This document shows positions 1-9,300 of a stretch of 35,476 nt of DNA, in pieces. Made by a program: the position numbers and the translations under genes. This stretch comes from Paracoccaceae bacterium (GTDB taxonomy: Bacteria > Pseudomonadota > Alphaproteobacteria > Rhodobacterales > Rhodobacteraceae), in the NCBI GenBank assembly GCA_030065075.1, contig JASJDQ010000005.1, forward strand, positions 1-35,476. Direction: 5' to 3'. Below the pieces are notes generated by a model. It had not been told where the DNA came from and did no database searches. It saw only the letters and a list, made by a program, of their open reading frames with translations. Position 1 is the first letter of the stretch, and the number at the start of each line of letters is the position of its first letter.

Positions 1-99
1 CGCCGCTATGCCAGCGTCCATGTCGAAGCCTGGCAAGATCACAAGATCCGTCCGTTCGCGCAAGGCACGGGGCATTTCCTGATGCCTGCCGATCTGTGA
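1..99 (+). CDS. C-terminal end of a probable PaaI-type (hotdog fold) thioesterase, partial
   Basis: Only the last 32 codons of this gene are inside the window, in frame 1, ending in TGA at 97-99. The visible tail reads as a beta-strand rich end (VHVEAWQD, then IRPFAQGTGHF) that resembles the last two strands of PaaI-family acyl-CoA thioesterases, where a V-x-V-E-x-W-Q-D-D pattern is followed by a strand carrying A-x-G-x-F. The catalytic region lies upstream of the window and cannot be checked. The stop codon overlaps the GTG start of the MATE gene by 4 bp, so the two genes are probably translated together. The family call rests on the tail pattern alone. Confidence 0.5.
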   Translation, partial: RRYASVHVEAWQDHKIRPFAQGTGHFLMPADL

Positions 100-1409
100 G
101 CCGCCAGCGAGAGATCACGCAAAAACGCGTTCTTGGCATTGCTGTGCCCATCGTGCTGTCGAACGCAACAGTGCCGCTCTTGGGCTTGGTGGACACAGGC
201 GTCGTTGGCCAGTTGGGGGACCCTGTACCCATCGGCGCTGTTGGAATTGGCGCAATCATATTGTCGGCCATCTATTGGCTCTTTGGCTTCTTGCGCATGG
301 GCACCACCGGCCTGACCAGTCAGGCGCTGGGAGCCGAAGATCAGGGCGAGGCAGATGCGCTTTTGACACGCGCGCTGATGATCGGGTTCGGAGGTGGCCT
401 CGCTTTGGTCCTGCTGCAGTGGGCGATTATCCCAGCGGCCTTCTGGATCTCGCCTGCATCGCCAGAGGTCGAGGCGTTGGCGCGCGATTACATGGCAATA
501 CGCATCTGGTCCGCGCCCGCGACGATTGCCCTCTTCGGGATCACCGGCTGGCTGATCGCAGCCGAGCGCACGCGAGCGGTTTTGCTGCTTCAGGTCTGGA
601 TGAACGGGCTGAATATTTTTCTGGATCTGCTTTTCGTCCTGGGTCTTGGCTGGGGTGTCAGTGGTGTCGCCTTCGCCACGTTCCTGGCGGAGTGGAGCGG
701 TTTGGGCCTGGGCCTATGGCTTTGCCGCGATGCCTTTGCCCGGCCATTCTGGAATGATCGGGCCCGGGTGCTGGACAGCGCAAGACTGATGCGCATGGCC
801 GCCGTCAATAGCGACATCCTGCTGCGTTCGCTGGCTTTGGAGTCTGTTTTCGTATCATTCATGTTTTTTGGAGCACGCGCCGGAGACCTGCCTTTGGCGG
901 CCAACCAGATCCTGCTGCAGTTTCTGCACGTGGCGGCCTATGCGTTGGATGGCTTCGCCTTTGCCGCCGAAACGCTGGTGGGACACGCGATGGGCGCCCG
1001 AAACCCGCGCCGACTAAGACGTGCAGCGCTTTTATCGTCGGCCTGGAGCGGAGCAATAGCCGTCCTGTTCGCATTGGGATTGGCGGTCTTTGGACCGGGG
1101 CTGATCGACCTGATGACCACATCCGACATCGTTCGCGAGACCACGCGCGAGTTCCTCCCTTGGATGATCCTCGCACCACTTCTGGGATTAGCGGCATGGA
1201 TGCTGGACGGCATCTTCATCGGCGCCACTCGCACGGCAGACATGCGCAACATGACCGCGATATCAGCCATCGTCTATTTTCTGGCTGTCTGGGCGTTGAT
1301 GCCAGCCTTTGGCAACCACGGGCTCTGGGCCGCGCTCATGATTTCATTCATCGCCCGAGCGGTTACACTTGGCTTGAAGTATCCAGCCCTAGAGCGCGCG
1401 GCTGCCTGA
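96..1409 (+). CDS. MATE family multidrug/organic cation exporter (DinF-like)
   Basis: A 437-residue integral membrane protein of the usual MATE length, with about 12 hydrophobic segments in two similar halves. The N-terminal signature (VPIVLSNATVPLLGLVDTGVVGQLG) is typical of the DinF/NorM superfamily: a Pro in helix 1 and an Asp in the L-V-D-T motif of helix 1/2. The family exports cationic or lipophilic compounds across the inner membrane, driven by Na+ or H+. The start is GTG at 96 (MSRQREIT), overlapping the upstream TGA in a GTGA junction, so it is probably coupled to the partial gene before it. The next gene is convergent. The substrate cannot be inferred from the sequence. Confidence 0.9.
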   Translation: MSRQREITQKRVLGIAVPIVLSNATVPLLGLVDTGVVGQLGDPVPIGAVGIGAIILSAIYWLFGFLRMGTTGLTSQALGAEDQGEADALLTRALMIGFGGGLALVLLQWAIIPAAFWISPASPEVEALARDYMAIRIWSAPATIALFGITGWLIAAERTRAVLLLQVWMNGLNIFLDLLFVLGLGWGVSGVAFATFLAEWSGLGLGLWLCRDAFARPFWNDRARVLDSARLMRMAAVNSDILLRSLALESVFVSFMFFGARAGDLPLAANQILLQFLHVAAYALDGFAFAAETLVGHAMGARNPRRLRRAALLSSAWSGAIAVLFALGLAVFGPGLIDLMTTSDIVRETTREFLPWMILAPLLGLAAWMLDGIFIGATRTADMRNMTAISAIVYFLAVWALMPAFGNHGLWAALMISFIARAVTLGLKYPALERAAA

Positions 1410-1414
1410 GGCAC

Positions 1415-1435
1415 CGATTTCTGAACCAGAAATCG
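1415..1435. terminator. Hairpin between convergent MATE and arsC genes
   Basis: A perfect 9-bp stem (CGATTTCTG at 1415-1423 and CAGAAATCG at 1427-1435) with a 3-nt AAC loop starts 5 bp after the MATE stop codon. A second short inverted repeat (CGGAAA at 1439-1444 and TTTCCG at 1454-1459) reaches into the end of arsC. No clear U tract follows on either strand, so this is a terminator by position and structure only. It could serve both converging genes. Confidence 0.5.
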
Positions 1436-1449
1436 TTACGGAAAATGCA

Positions 1450-1806
1450 TCACTTTCCGCCGCCCAGAATTTCCAGAACGGCTTCAGGCGGGCGACCGAT
1501 CCGCGCCTTGCCATTTGCAAAAACAATCGGTCGTTCAATAAGCTTCGGATACGCCGCCATCGCCTCGAGGATGACGGCGTCTGAACTGTCCTTGGAAAGC
1601 CCTGCCGCCTTGAAGTTCGGCTCGCCGGTGCGCACCAAATCCATGGCGCAGAGACCAAGTCTTGCCAGCGCATCTGTCAGTTCGGCAGCCGTCGGTGGGT
1701 CTGACAAGTAGAGCCGGATCGTTGGCGCGATACCCCGTTCTTCAAGCAGAGCAAGTGTGGCGCGCGATTTCGAGCAGCGCGGGTTGTGCCATATCGTGGC
1801 GGTCAA
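1450..1806 (-). CDS. arsC: ArsC-family arsenate reductase (glutaredoxin-dependent type)
   Basis: A 118-residue thioredoxin-fold protein of the ArsC/Spx family. It has the active-site signature HNPRCSKSR near the N-terminus, with the catalytic Cys at residue 11. Arginines in LVRTGEP, IERPIV and IGRPPE sit at about 59, 92 and 105. These match the three Arg (60, 94, 107) that bind the oxyanion in plasmid R773 ArsC, so reductase activity is plausible. I place the start at TTG 1806: it overlaps the pyrD stop in a TTGA junction and lies 7 nt after a GGAGG ribosome site (1814-1818); a TTG at 1812 would be too close to that site. There are no other arsenic genes nearby, so it is a stand-alone copy in the pyrD operon. 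A non-arsenic YffB-like role remains possible. Confidence 0.85.
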   Translation of the reverse strand: MTATIWHNPRCSKSRATLALLEERGIAPTIRLYLSDPPTAAELTDALARLGLCAMDLVRTGEPNFKAAGLSKDSSDAVILEAMAAYPKLIERPIVFANGKARIGRPPEAVLEILGGGK

Positions 1807-2843
1807 AACCAATCCTCCACGCCCGTTCCGACAGCCTCGCTGACATTGCTGAACCCATCGTGTGCCAGCATCTCGTCCAACCCACGCGCAATCCTATAGG
1901 ACAGTGACAAACCTCGGAACACCATCGCGGTGTAAAGCTGCACAAGGCTGGCCCCAGCCTTGATCTTGGCATAGGCGTCCGCCGCCGATGCCACACCTCC
2001 AACACCGATGAGGGGCATCTCGCCGCCTGTTTCCTTGTAGAGCCGCGCCAAGACGCGGGTCGATGGCACGAAAAGTGGGCGGCCGGACAAACCGCCCTTT
2101 TCGGCCCGGTGCCGCCCCTTCAGCCCATCGCGCGAAAGCGTGGTGTTGGTGGCGATGATCCCGGCAACGCCCGTTTCCTTTCCGACCCGCGCTATCTCTG
2201 CAATTTCGGCATCTTCCAGATCAGGTGCGATCTTAAGGAACACCGGGACCTTGCCGCTTTCAGCCAGAACACCTGCCAAGAGCGCTTGGAGCGCTTCCTT
2301 TCCCTGGAGATCGCGGAGCTTTTCGGTGTTCGGGGACGACACATTCACGGTCGCGAAATCGACCAGCGTTCGCGTGACCTTCATTACCTTGGCGTAGTCG
2401 GCTGCCCGATCCTCGCTGTCCTTGTTGGCGCCGATATTCAGTCCTACGGGGATGCCTTCGGGCCGATTGGCAAGCCGATCAGCGATGGTTTCAACGCCGT
2501 CATTGTTGAAACCGAAACGATTGATCGCCGCCTTGTCTCTTCTCAGGCGGAAAAGCCTGGGACGCGGATTGCCAGGCTGGGCCCGAGGTGTCGCCGCTCC
2601 AACTTCGATGAACCCGAACCCGGCCTGCATGAGCGGCGCCAGAGCCGTGGCGTTCTTGTCGAAGCCTGCCGCCAACCCGACCGGGTTCGGCATCGACACC
2701 CCAGCGACGGATGTCTTCAGCCTTGGTGACTCGACCGGTCCATACAAAGGGGCAAACGGCGTGTGCAGTCCACGCAGCGCCAGATCATGGGCGACCTCGG
2801 GATCGAGCCAATTCAGAGCGGCGACGCTCAGGCGTTCAATCAC
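1803..2843 (-). CDS. pyrD: Dihydroorotate dehydrogenase (quinone), class 2
   Basis: A 346-residue FMN enzyme that oxidises dihydroorotate to orotate in pyrimidine synthesis and passes electrons to quinone at the inner membrane. Family motifs in order: an N-terminal amphipathic helix region ([25 protein letters not shown]) for membrane contact; [14 protein letters not shown] for FMN and substrate; [15 protein letters not shown] with the catalytic Ser of class 2 enzymes; KIAPDL; ATNTT; and [12 protein letters not shown] for FMN phosphate. The start is GTG at 2843, overlapping the DUF952 stop in a GTGA junction. The stop overlaps the TTG of arsC. The order DUF952 > pyrD > arsC is one operon. Confidence 0.96.
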   Translation of the reverse strand: MIERLSVAALNWLDPEVAHDLALRGLHTPFAPLYGPVESPRLKTSVAGVSMPNPVGLAAGFDKNATALAPLMQAGFGFIEVGAATPRAQPGNPRPRLFRLRRDKAAINRFGFNNDGVETIADRLANRPEGIPVGLNIGANKDSEDRAADYAKVMKVTRTLVDFATVNVSSPNTEKLRDLQGKEALQALLAGVLAESGKVPVFLKIAPDLEDAEIAEIARVGKETGVAGIIATNTTLSRDGLKGRHRAEKGGLSGRPLFVPSTRVLARLYKETGGEMPLIGVGGVASAADAYAKIKAGASLVQLYTAMVFRGLSLSYRIARGLDEMLAHDGFSNVSEAVGTGVEDWF

Positions 2844-3181
2844 GAGAGCAGCCCTTTGAAATCATGTTTGCCGTTCTTGAGGCGCAGGTCGCGCGCAAAT
2901 AGCACATCGCCGGCGACGAGTTCACGGTAGAGATGCGGGAACAACGCACCGCCCCGCGAAGGCTCCCATATCAGGTCACTCCCCAAGGTGTCTGCGTCGA
3001 GCCCGAGCAGCTTCAGATCACCTTCGCCGTTGAAATGCTTCGCTGCAGTTTCTTCCACCTGCTCGCCGGTTGAGAAATGAATGTAGCCATCTGCCAAATC
3101 GACAGGTGCACCACGCGTTCGGCCGGCGCTGATGAAATCGGCATATTCGTCGGGTCGGAATATTTTGTAGATGATCGTCAT
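2840..3181 (-). CDS. DUF952 family protein
   Basis: A 113-residue protein matching DUF952: it starts MTIIYKIF, continues with a W/Y-rich first strand region and [15 protein letters not shown], the typical G-(Y/F)-I-H-x-S block of the family, and ends with [11 protein letters not shown]. The ATG at 3181 fits family starts better than a reading frame beginning upstream at 3235, which adds 18 non-conserved residues. It is first in the operon with pyrD and arsC (4-bp overlap with pyrD) and is divergent from the phosphoesterase gene. DUF952 proteins have a fold related to ADP-ribosyl-handling proteins, but no role is established. Confidence 0.85.
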   Translation of the reverse strand: MTIIYKIFRPDEYADFISAGRTRGAPVDLADGYIHFSTGEQVEETAAKHFNGEGDLKLLGLDADTLGSDLIWEPSRGGALFPHLYRELVAGDVLFARDLRLKNGKHDFKGLLS

Positions 3182-3209
3182 GCGAACGTCCGGGTGGTTC
3201 GCTTCTCTT

Positions 3210-3238
3210 TTGACACCTTGCCCGGATGACGGCAATCT
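3210..3238 (+). promoter_or_regulatory. Possible promoter for the secreted phosphoesterase gene
   Basis: A perfect TTGACA (-35) at 3210-3215 is followed 17 nt later by CAATCT, a poor -10 box at 3233-3238. It is in the right place for the gene at 3272, within the 90-bp divergent gap. The call relies on the -35 box and position. Confidence 0.35.
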
Positions 3239-3271
3239 TGATTGAAAGAATCCGATAGGGGGATCCTAGAT

Positions 3272-4834
3272 ATGCTCAGAAAAATGCTCATGAGCGCTGC
3301 GGCACTTGTCGTGAGCGCACCGATAGCGGTAGCCGACTACTCGATCACCATCCTGCATACGAACGACTTTCATGATCGCTTCGAGCCGATCAATCGCTTC
3401 GATTCAGGCTGCAACGAAGAAGACAATGCAGAAGGCAAGTGCTTCGGCGGCATGGCGCGCATTGTGACGGCGGTTGAGGCTGCCAAGACTCGCCACGACA
3501 ACTGGCTATTGGTGGACGCCGGCGATCAGTTCCAAGGCACGCTGTTCTACCAGTTCTACAAGGGTGATGTGGCGGCCGAGATGATGAACAAGCTGGGCTA
3601 CGACGCGATGGCCATCGGCAACCACGAGTTCAACCACGGCCCCGAGAACCTCGCTGCCTTTGTCGAAAAGGCAAACTTCCCCGTCTTGATGTCGAATGCC
3701 GATCTGTCCATGGAACCAGCGCTGAAGGACCTTGTCCTTAAGTCGACCGTCATCGAGAAGGCTGGACAGCGCATCGGCCTTGTGGGTGTCACGCCGCGCA
3801 ACAACGACGAGCTAAGCTCGCCCGGGCCGAACATTGTCTTCACCGATCCTTCGCCCGCCATTCAGGCCGAAGTCGACGCGCTGACGGCGGATGGTGTGAA
3901 CAAGATCATCGTTCTCAGCCATTCGGGATATCCAACCGACAACGTGATCGCACTGAACACGACCGGTGTCGATCTGATCGTCGGCGGGCATTCTAACACA
4001 TTTCTGTCGAACACCGACGAAGACGCGGACGGTCCCTATCCGGATACCGTGAACGGTGTTCCGATTGTCCAGGCCTATGCTTATGGCAAATATCTGGGCG
4101 AGTTGGAGATCACCTTTGACGACGCTGGCGAAGTCGTTTCGGCAACAGGCGAACCCATCCTTCTGGACGCGACCGTTTCGGAAGATGAGACCACAAAGGC
4201 GCGGATCGCCGAACTTGCAGGGCCGCTCGACGAGATCCGGAACGAAGTCGTCGCTGAAGCTGCCGAGCCCATCGAAGGGGATCGCAGTTTCTGCCGTGCA
4301 GTGGAATGCCCGATGGGGAATATTATCGCCGATGCCATGCTGGACCGCGTGAAGGATCAAGGCATCGAGATCGCCATTCAAAACGGTGGAGGCATTCGTG
4401 CAAGCATTGACGCAGGCCCGATCACTAAGGGCGAGGTCCTGACGGTTCTGCCGTTCCAGAACACGCTTTCCACCTTTCAGGTGAGTGGCACCACGATCCT
4501 GGCAGCACTTGAAAACGGGGTGAGCCAGGTCGAGGAAGGCGCGGGCCGCTTCCCACAGGTCGCGGGCATGACATTCACCGTCGATCTGAGCCAAGCGCCA
4601 GGTAGCCGGATCAGCGACGTCATGGTTGGTGGCGCCGCGCTGGAAGCAGAAAAGATGTATGGCGTGGTATCGAACAACTATGTCCGAAACGGTGGTGACG
4701 GCTATGATATGTTCGTCGGCGCCGAGAACGCCTATGATTTCGGGCCGGACCTGGCGGATGTGACGGCCGAATATATGGCAGCGCAGGGCCCCGTTACGCC
4801 CTACACGGACGGTCGGATCACGATCAAGGAATGA
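3272..4834 (+). CDS. Secreted 5'-nucleotidase / UshA-like metallophosphoesterase
   Basis: A 520-residue protein with a cleavable signal peptide (MLRKMLMSAAALVVSAPIAVA), so probably periplasmic. The N-terminal calcineurin-type domain carries the metal-binding set HTNDFHDRFEP, DAGDQFQGT, AIGNHEFNHG, LSHSGYPTD and GGHSNTF. The C-terminal 5'-nucleotidase domain has NGGGIRASI, VLPFQNTL and NNYVRNGGDGYD, which stacks the base in UshA. The family cleaves nucleotides or UDP-sugars to nucleosides and phosphate for uptake; exact substrate is not visible. The start is ATG 3272, preceded at 9 nt by an AGGGGG ribosome site; an in-frame TTG at 3242 has no such site and would spoil the signal peptide. Two hairpins follow the stop. 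Confidence 0.93.
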   Translation: MLRKMLMSAAALVVSAPIAVADYSITILHTNDFHDRFEPINRFDSGCNEEDNAEGKCFGGMARIVTAVEAAKTRHDNWLLVDAGDQFQGTLFYQFYKGDVAAEMMNKLGYDAMAIGNHEFNHGPENLAAFVEKANFPVLMSNADLSMEPALKDLVLKSTVIEKAGQRIGLVGVTPRNNDELSSPGPNIVFTDPSPAIQAEVDALTADGVNKIIVLSHSGYPTDNVIALNTTGVDLIVGGHSNTFLSNTDEDADGPYPDTVNGVPIVQAYAYGKYLGELEITFDDAGEVVSATGEPILLDATVSEDETTKARIAELAGPLDEIRNEVVAEAAEPIEGDRSFCRAVECPMGNIIADAMLDRVKDQGIEIAIQNGGGIRASIDAGPITKGEVLTVLPFQNTLSTFQVSGTTILAALENGVSQVEEGAGRFPQVAGMTFTVDLSQAPGSRISDVMVGGAALEAEKMYGVVSNNYVRNGGDGYDMFVGAENAYDFGPDLADVTAEYMAAQGPVTPYTDGRITIKE

Positions 4835-4843
4835 AAACTGTTC

Positions 4844-4894
4844 TGGCCGTCGCACGAATGCGGCGGCCATTTACCCACGTGAAGAGTGGGTGAA
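4844..4894. terminator. Two tandem hairpins between converging genes
   Basis: The first stem is TGGCCGTCGC (4844-4853) against GCGGCGGCCA (4860-4869), 10 bp with one G-U pair and a 6-nt loop, followed directly by TTT. The second is TTTACCCAC (4870-4878) against GTGGGTGAA (4886-4894), with one G-U pair and a 7-nt loop. They lie between the stops of the phosphoesterase (+) and yqgE (-), so a two-way terminator is likely. Confidence 0.6.
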
Positions 4895-4909
4895 CGCTCC
4901 GGAAAAAGG

Positions 4910-5479
4910 CTAGGCCCGACCTGCCGTTGATGACAATGTCAGTGGATCAACGCCCAAGGTCTTCAGAGCCCCTTCCCACTTCGCGTCGTCATCAAGGCCA
5001 AAGACCAGTTCGGGTTTGGCCTCGCACGTAAGCCAGCCGTTCTGCAGGATCTCGTCCTCCAATTGCCCTGGTCCCCAGCCGGAATACCCAAGCGCCAACA
5101 GCGCCGAGCTGGGTCCGTCCCCGCGGGCGATCGCCTCCAACACATCCAGCGTCGCGGTCATACCAAAGGTGTCGGTCACTTTCAGCGTCGCAGCGTCTGC
5201 TTCGTAATCGCCAGAGTGCAGCACAAACCCTCGCTCGTTCTCCACAGGCCCACCGAAGTGCACACGAATATCACGTTGCGCCGGGCCAACGTTGATATCC
5301 AACTGCTCGAGCAAAGAATCGAACTCCAGTTCGCGACTGGGTTTGTTAATGATCAGGCCCAACGCGCCGTCGGCAGAATGAGCGCACATAAAAACAACGC
5401 TTCGCTCGAAGCGCGGATCGCCCATGCCCGGCATGGCGATCAGTAGTTGTCCGTCAAGATGTGCGAATTGATCGGCCAT
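4910..5479 (-). CDS. YqgE/AlgH family protein (UPF0301)
   Basis: A 189-residue cytosolic protein with the whole UPF0301 pattern: L-x-G-x-L-L-I-A-M-P-G-M-x-D-P-x-F near the N-terminus, S-V-V-F-M-C-x-H, GALGLIINKP, HFGGPVE, GFVLHSGDYE, and LALGYSGWGPGQLEDEI. Despite the AlgH name (a regulator of alginate genes in Pseudomonas), no biochemical function is settled. ATG 5479 gives a start matching the family (MADQFAHLDGQLLIAMPGM). It is divergent from the DsbD-alpha-like gene across a 104-113 bp gap that contains a 13-bp palindrome, so the two may share control. Confidence 0.93.
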   Translation of the reverse strand: MADQFAHLDGQLLIAMPGMGDPRFERSVVFMCAHSADGALGLIINKPSRELEFDSLLEQLDINVGPAQRDIRVHFGGPVENERGFVLHSGDYEADAATLKVTDTFGMTATLDVLEAIARGDGPSSALLALGYSGWGPGQLEDEILQNGWLTCEAKPELVFGLDDDAKWEGALKTLGVDPLTLSSTAGRA

Positions 5480-5539
5480 AATAACCAGATTGGCGTATTG
5501 TCAGCGCACATCAAGGGATAGAACGCAACAATCACAAAG

Positions 5540-5552
5540 CATTACCGTAATG
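5540..5552. promoter_or_regulatory. Palindrome in the yqgE / DsbD-alpha divergent gap
   Basis: CATTACCGTAATG is a perfect 6+1+6 palindrome. It sits about 60 bp from the yqgE start and about 40 bp from the DsbD-alpha-like gene, flanked by AATCA on the left and TGATT on the right at unequal spacing. Its central position between divergent genes fits an operator; the binding protein is unknown. Confidence 0.35.
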
Positions 5553-5592
5553 TGATTTCCCTGTTTCGGGGCTTCCGGGCTATGTGACGCAT

Positions 5593-6366
5593 ATGTTAAA
5601 GGCCGGATTACTCTTTGTTTTCTTAGGATTTGCTGCGGCCGCGTCGGCGCAGTCCTTCTCCGGTGCCGCCACCGGCGAGATCCTGAGCGGGTGGCGAGAA
5701 TCTGATGGACGCCACATTGCGGGACTGTCCGTCCGGCTGGCGCCCGGGTGGAAAACCTACTGGCGCACACCGGGCGAAGGCGGGATTCCCCCACGCTTCA
5801 ACTGGTCCGGGTCACGCAATTTGGCAAGCGTCAATGTCATGTTTCCAATCCCGAAAGTGTTGGATCAGAACGGTCTACGTTCCATCGGCTATGACCGTGA
5901 TGTGGTGTTCCCGCTATTCGTCCACGCCAATGACGATGCGCAGCCGGTGGCATTGCGGGGCGAGATCGAGATTGGCGTCTGCGAAGAGATTTGCATTCCC
6001 ATGACGCTGACGCTTTCGGCGCTTCTTCCCGCGAACGGGGCGCCGGATGCCCGTATCTCGGATGTCATTCGGAACCAGCCAAGAAGCGCAGGCTCCTTTT
6101 CCTGCGAGATTGAGCCCATACCCGACGGATTGCGGTTGCGGGCTGTGACCACTGCGCCAGCGATCCGCGCCGAAATTGTCGTCATTGAACCCAGTGAAGC
6201 TGGCATCTGGACCTCTCCATCCAAAACAAAGCGTAGCGGACAACAGCTCGTCGCAGAGGTGGAAATGGTGTCTCCAACCGCCAAGCCTTTTGCCTTGGCG
6301 CGAAATGCCATTCGGATGACCGTGATTGGCGAAGGCCAAGCTGTCGAGATGTTGGGTTGCCGCTGA
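5593..6366 (+). CDS. Free-standing periplasmic DsbD-alpha / ScsB-like disulfide-exchange protein
   Basis: A roughly 257-residue exported protein: signal peptide (MLKAGLLFVFLGFAAAASAQ), then a region matching the N-terminal immunoglobulin-like domain of DsbD/ScsB. Visible marks are APGWKTYWRTPGEGGIPPRF, a strand with GYDRDVVFPL, and the cysteine pair in GVCEEICIP, equivalent in position to the DsbD-alpha pair that passes electrons to periplasmic thiol proteins. The membrane (beta) and thioredoxin (gamma) domains of full DsbD are absent, so it must work with a separate membrane partner such as a CcdA-like protein, not in this window. One more Cys is two residues from the C-terminus. Starts are ATG 5593 or GTG 5584; neither has a strong ribosome site. 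Confidence 0.8.
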   Translation: MLKAGLLFVFLGFAAAASAQSFSGAATGEILSGWRESDGRHIAGLSVRLAPGWKTYWRTPGEGGIPPRFNWSGSRNLASVNVMFPIPKVLDQNGLRSIGYDRDVVFPLFVHANDDAQPVALRGEIEIGVCEEICIPMTLTLSALLPANGAPDARISDVIRNQPRSAGSFSCEIEPIPDGLRLRAVTTAPAIRAEIVVIEPSEAGIWTSPSKTKRSGQQLVAEVEMVSPTAKPFALARNAIRMTVIGEGQAVEMLGCR

Positions 6367-6371
6367 ACGGC

Positions 6372-9300
6372 CTATGACCGCGCGGCCATAGCAAAGCGCA
6401 GACTGGCCAAGGCCCACAGCAGCAATGCCCAGGCCGCAGACCCGGCAATGAACATCAATAGGGCTGTCGGCAGTTCAGTCCCACCACCCAGCACCTCAGG
6501 CAAAGAGCCTGAAACCATGACAGAGCCCATCGTGGCCGCGAAGATAGCCGCGGTCCCTGCAATCCCCAAGATTAGAAGGGGTGCCAGACCCGGTGCGCGA
6601 TCTGCGGGAGCAAGCCCACGACGGAAAGCGCGTGCGTTTCGCCCCAGATCGTGACCGATGGCCAAAAGCGATGGCACGACGAGCAGCACAAGCACCAGAC
6701 CGAAACCCAGCCCGTACGTCAGCGTGATCACTGTCGGGCGCAGGAACTGGGCTTGCTGCGAGCTTTCGTAAAGCAGTGGCGTCAGGCCCAGTACCGTCGT
6801 CGCTGTCGTCAGGAAGACGGGGCGCAATCGATCGGCAGCGCCGTCTATGATCGCTGGGATAAGGCCCCGGTCTTCGGCGTACTCGTCGACGGTCGTTACC
6901 AAGACAATGCTGTCATTGATGATAATGCCGACCATGCCGATCAGACCGACGACCGAGAACATCGAAAGTGGCACGTCCCAAGCGTAGTGCCCCCAGATCG
7001 CTCCGACCAAGCCAAAGGGAATGATCGCCATGACCACGAAAGGTCGCGACCAGCTCGCGAAGACCCAAGAGAGTGTCAGGTAGATCCCGGCCAGGCACAA
7101 CACCAGGCCCGTCATGGCGTCGGACAGGAATTCACGCTCCTGTTCGGCAAGGCCAGACATATAGGTAGAGATACCGAAGTCTTCTTCCAGCTTCGGCAGG
7201 ATCTCGGATTGAAGTTCTTCGGTGATCTCGGTCGCGCGGTCGGCATCGTCTTCCGAGATGTCACCAGTGACGGAGATGACCTGGATGCCGTTCTCGCGCC
7301 GTATGACCGAGAAGCCCGTCTGGCGTTCGACGGTGACAATGTCGGCGAGCGGGACATAGACCCCCTCGCCCGTCGTTGACGGACCAGTGCGCACCAACAG
7401 ACGCTCTAGAAAGTCTGCCGTCAACTCGCCGCTCGGCAACTCCACACGGATCGCCGCTGTCCGCGGGCCGTCGGGATACGTTGCAGCCTCGATCCCGTTG
7501 AGGCGCGCGCGTAGGGTCTGACCAAGATCGTCAATGGTGAGACCCAGGGCCTGACCCTGGGGCGTCAGCTCAAGGATCAGTTCTTCCTTGTCGTAGGACA
7601 TTGAGTCCTCGATGGCCGAGATCTCGCCATACTGCGCGAGTTGAGCCTTGAGCGCCTCGGCGGCCTCTTTCAGCGTTTCGGCAGAGGCGCCCGACAGTTC
7701 GATATCGATGGAGTCGCCGCCCGGACCCGAGCGCCAGCCGCGGAAGCTGACGGTCTCCAGCAAGGGGTGGCGCGGAACGGCATCTTGCAGCTCGGCAACG
7801 AAGGCGAAGCTGGAATAGGGCCGCAGGTCGGCATCGATCAGTTCAATCGCAATCGAGCCAAGCTCATCCGGCTCTTTCGTTTCTTGCCCCGCCAGTCCGC
7901 GCCCGCTGGTCCCCCCGATCTCTGCCAGTGCAAACTGGATCGGATTGCGGCCGTGTTCTTCTTCGTACTGCTTGCCCAAATCCTCGACGGTCTTCTGAAG
8001 TGTCCGCATGAATTCATAGGTGTTTTCGCGCGTCGCGCCCGGCACCATGGCGAAGTTGCCGGTGACCGAGCTTCGTTCGGGAGCGTTGAAGAAACGCCAT
8101 TGAACATCACCTTGCAGGAACAGCGCCGCCTGGCTGGCCAGCGCCACGAAAGCCATCGCGATGACCGGATAGCGCGCCCAGATGACGCATGCGATGAATG
8201 GTCGAAAGAGCGTTTCGCGGAACCACCGGAAACCCTTGTTTATTTGGCGCGACGGCCAGTCATACCAGTGTTCCTTCGCCGTATGCGTCAGGGCATGGCG
8301 CATGTGGTTGGGCAGGATCAGGAAGCATTCGATCAGCGATGCGACAAGGACCATGATCACCGTGACTGGGATGTCGATGATCAGGCTGCCGAAGCGCCCG
8401 CCGACGAAGGTCAGGGCGAAGAAGGCAATGATGGTCGTGATAGTGGCCGAAAAAACCGGGGTGAACATGCGTTTGGCTGCGTTTTCCGCCGCGGTTGTCG
8501 GATCCTCGCCCAGACGGCGTGCGCGGAAGTCGGCATGTTCGCCAACGACGATGGCATCATCCACGACGATGCCCAGCGTGATTATCAGCGCAAAGAGCGA
8601 GATCATATTGATCGTCATGCCCGCGACAAACATGATCGCGATTGTCGCAGTCATAGCGACCGGGATGCCGATGGCTACCCAGAATGCCGTGCGGGCGTTC
8701 AGGAACAAGAACAGCAGGATAAGGACAAGGCCCAGGCCCATTAGGCCGTTGTCCAATAGGATGTTCAGGCGGCTTGTGATAGTTTCCGCAAGCGTCCGGA
8801 TCAAAGTGATTTCGACACCTTGAGGCAGGGTCGTTTCCATCTGCGCCGCGACCTCTTCGACGGTGCGCTGCATGCCAATGGCATCGCCGGTAGCCGAGCG
8901 GTCGACACGGACGGAAATCGCTGGATCGGGACCGACGAAATAGGCGCGTTCGCGATCGACGCCTTCGACCTGAACGCGGGCCACATCGCCGATTGTCAAC
9001 TGAGTGCCATCCGAAGACGACCGCAGCACAATGGCGGCGATCTGATCCGCCGAGCGCTTGGCGACGCCCGTACGGACACGCGCCGCGCCTGACACGTCGC
9101 CCGCCGGGTCGGCTTCGGCCTCGGCGGAAATGGCATTGGCGATCTCGCGCATCGTCAGATCGTGGCGGATCAGGTCAAGCGAGGTGACTTCCACAATGGT
9201 CTCGGGTGCAGCCAATCCCCTAATTGTCGTGCGCGTAATCCCTTCGGTGAAGAGGCGCGAGACGAACTCATCGGCGAAATTGGCCAGCTGGTCGGTGCCA

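Noticed and set aside
1450-1806. An arsenic resistance operon
   Set aside because: Only arsC is present; the ArsR-type regulator at 29749 is 28 kb away, lacks cysteines and pairs with an SRPBCC gene.
3812-4870. A 352-codon minus-strand frame opposite the secreted phosphoesterase
   Set aside because: It shadows a gene with all catalytic motifs; no start context and no recognisable domain.
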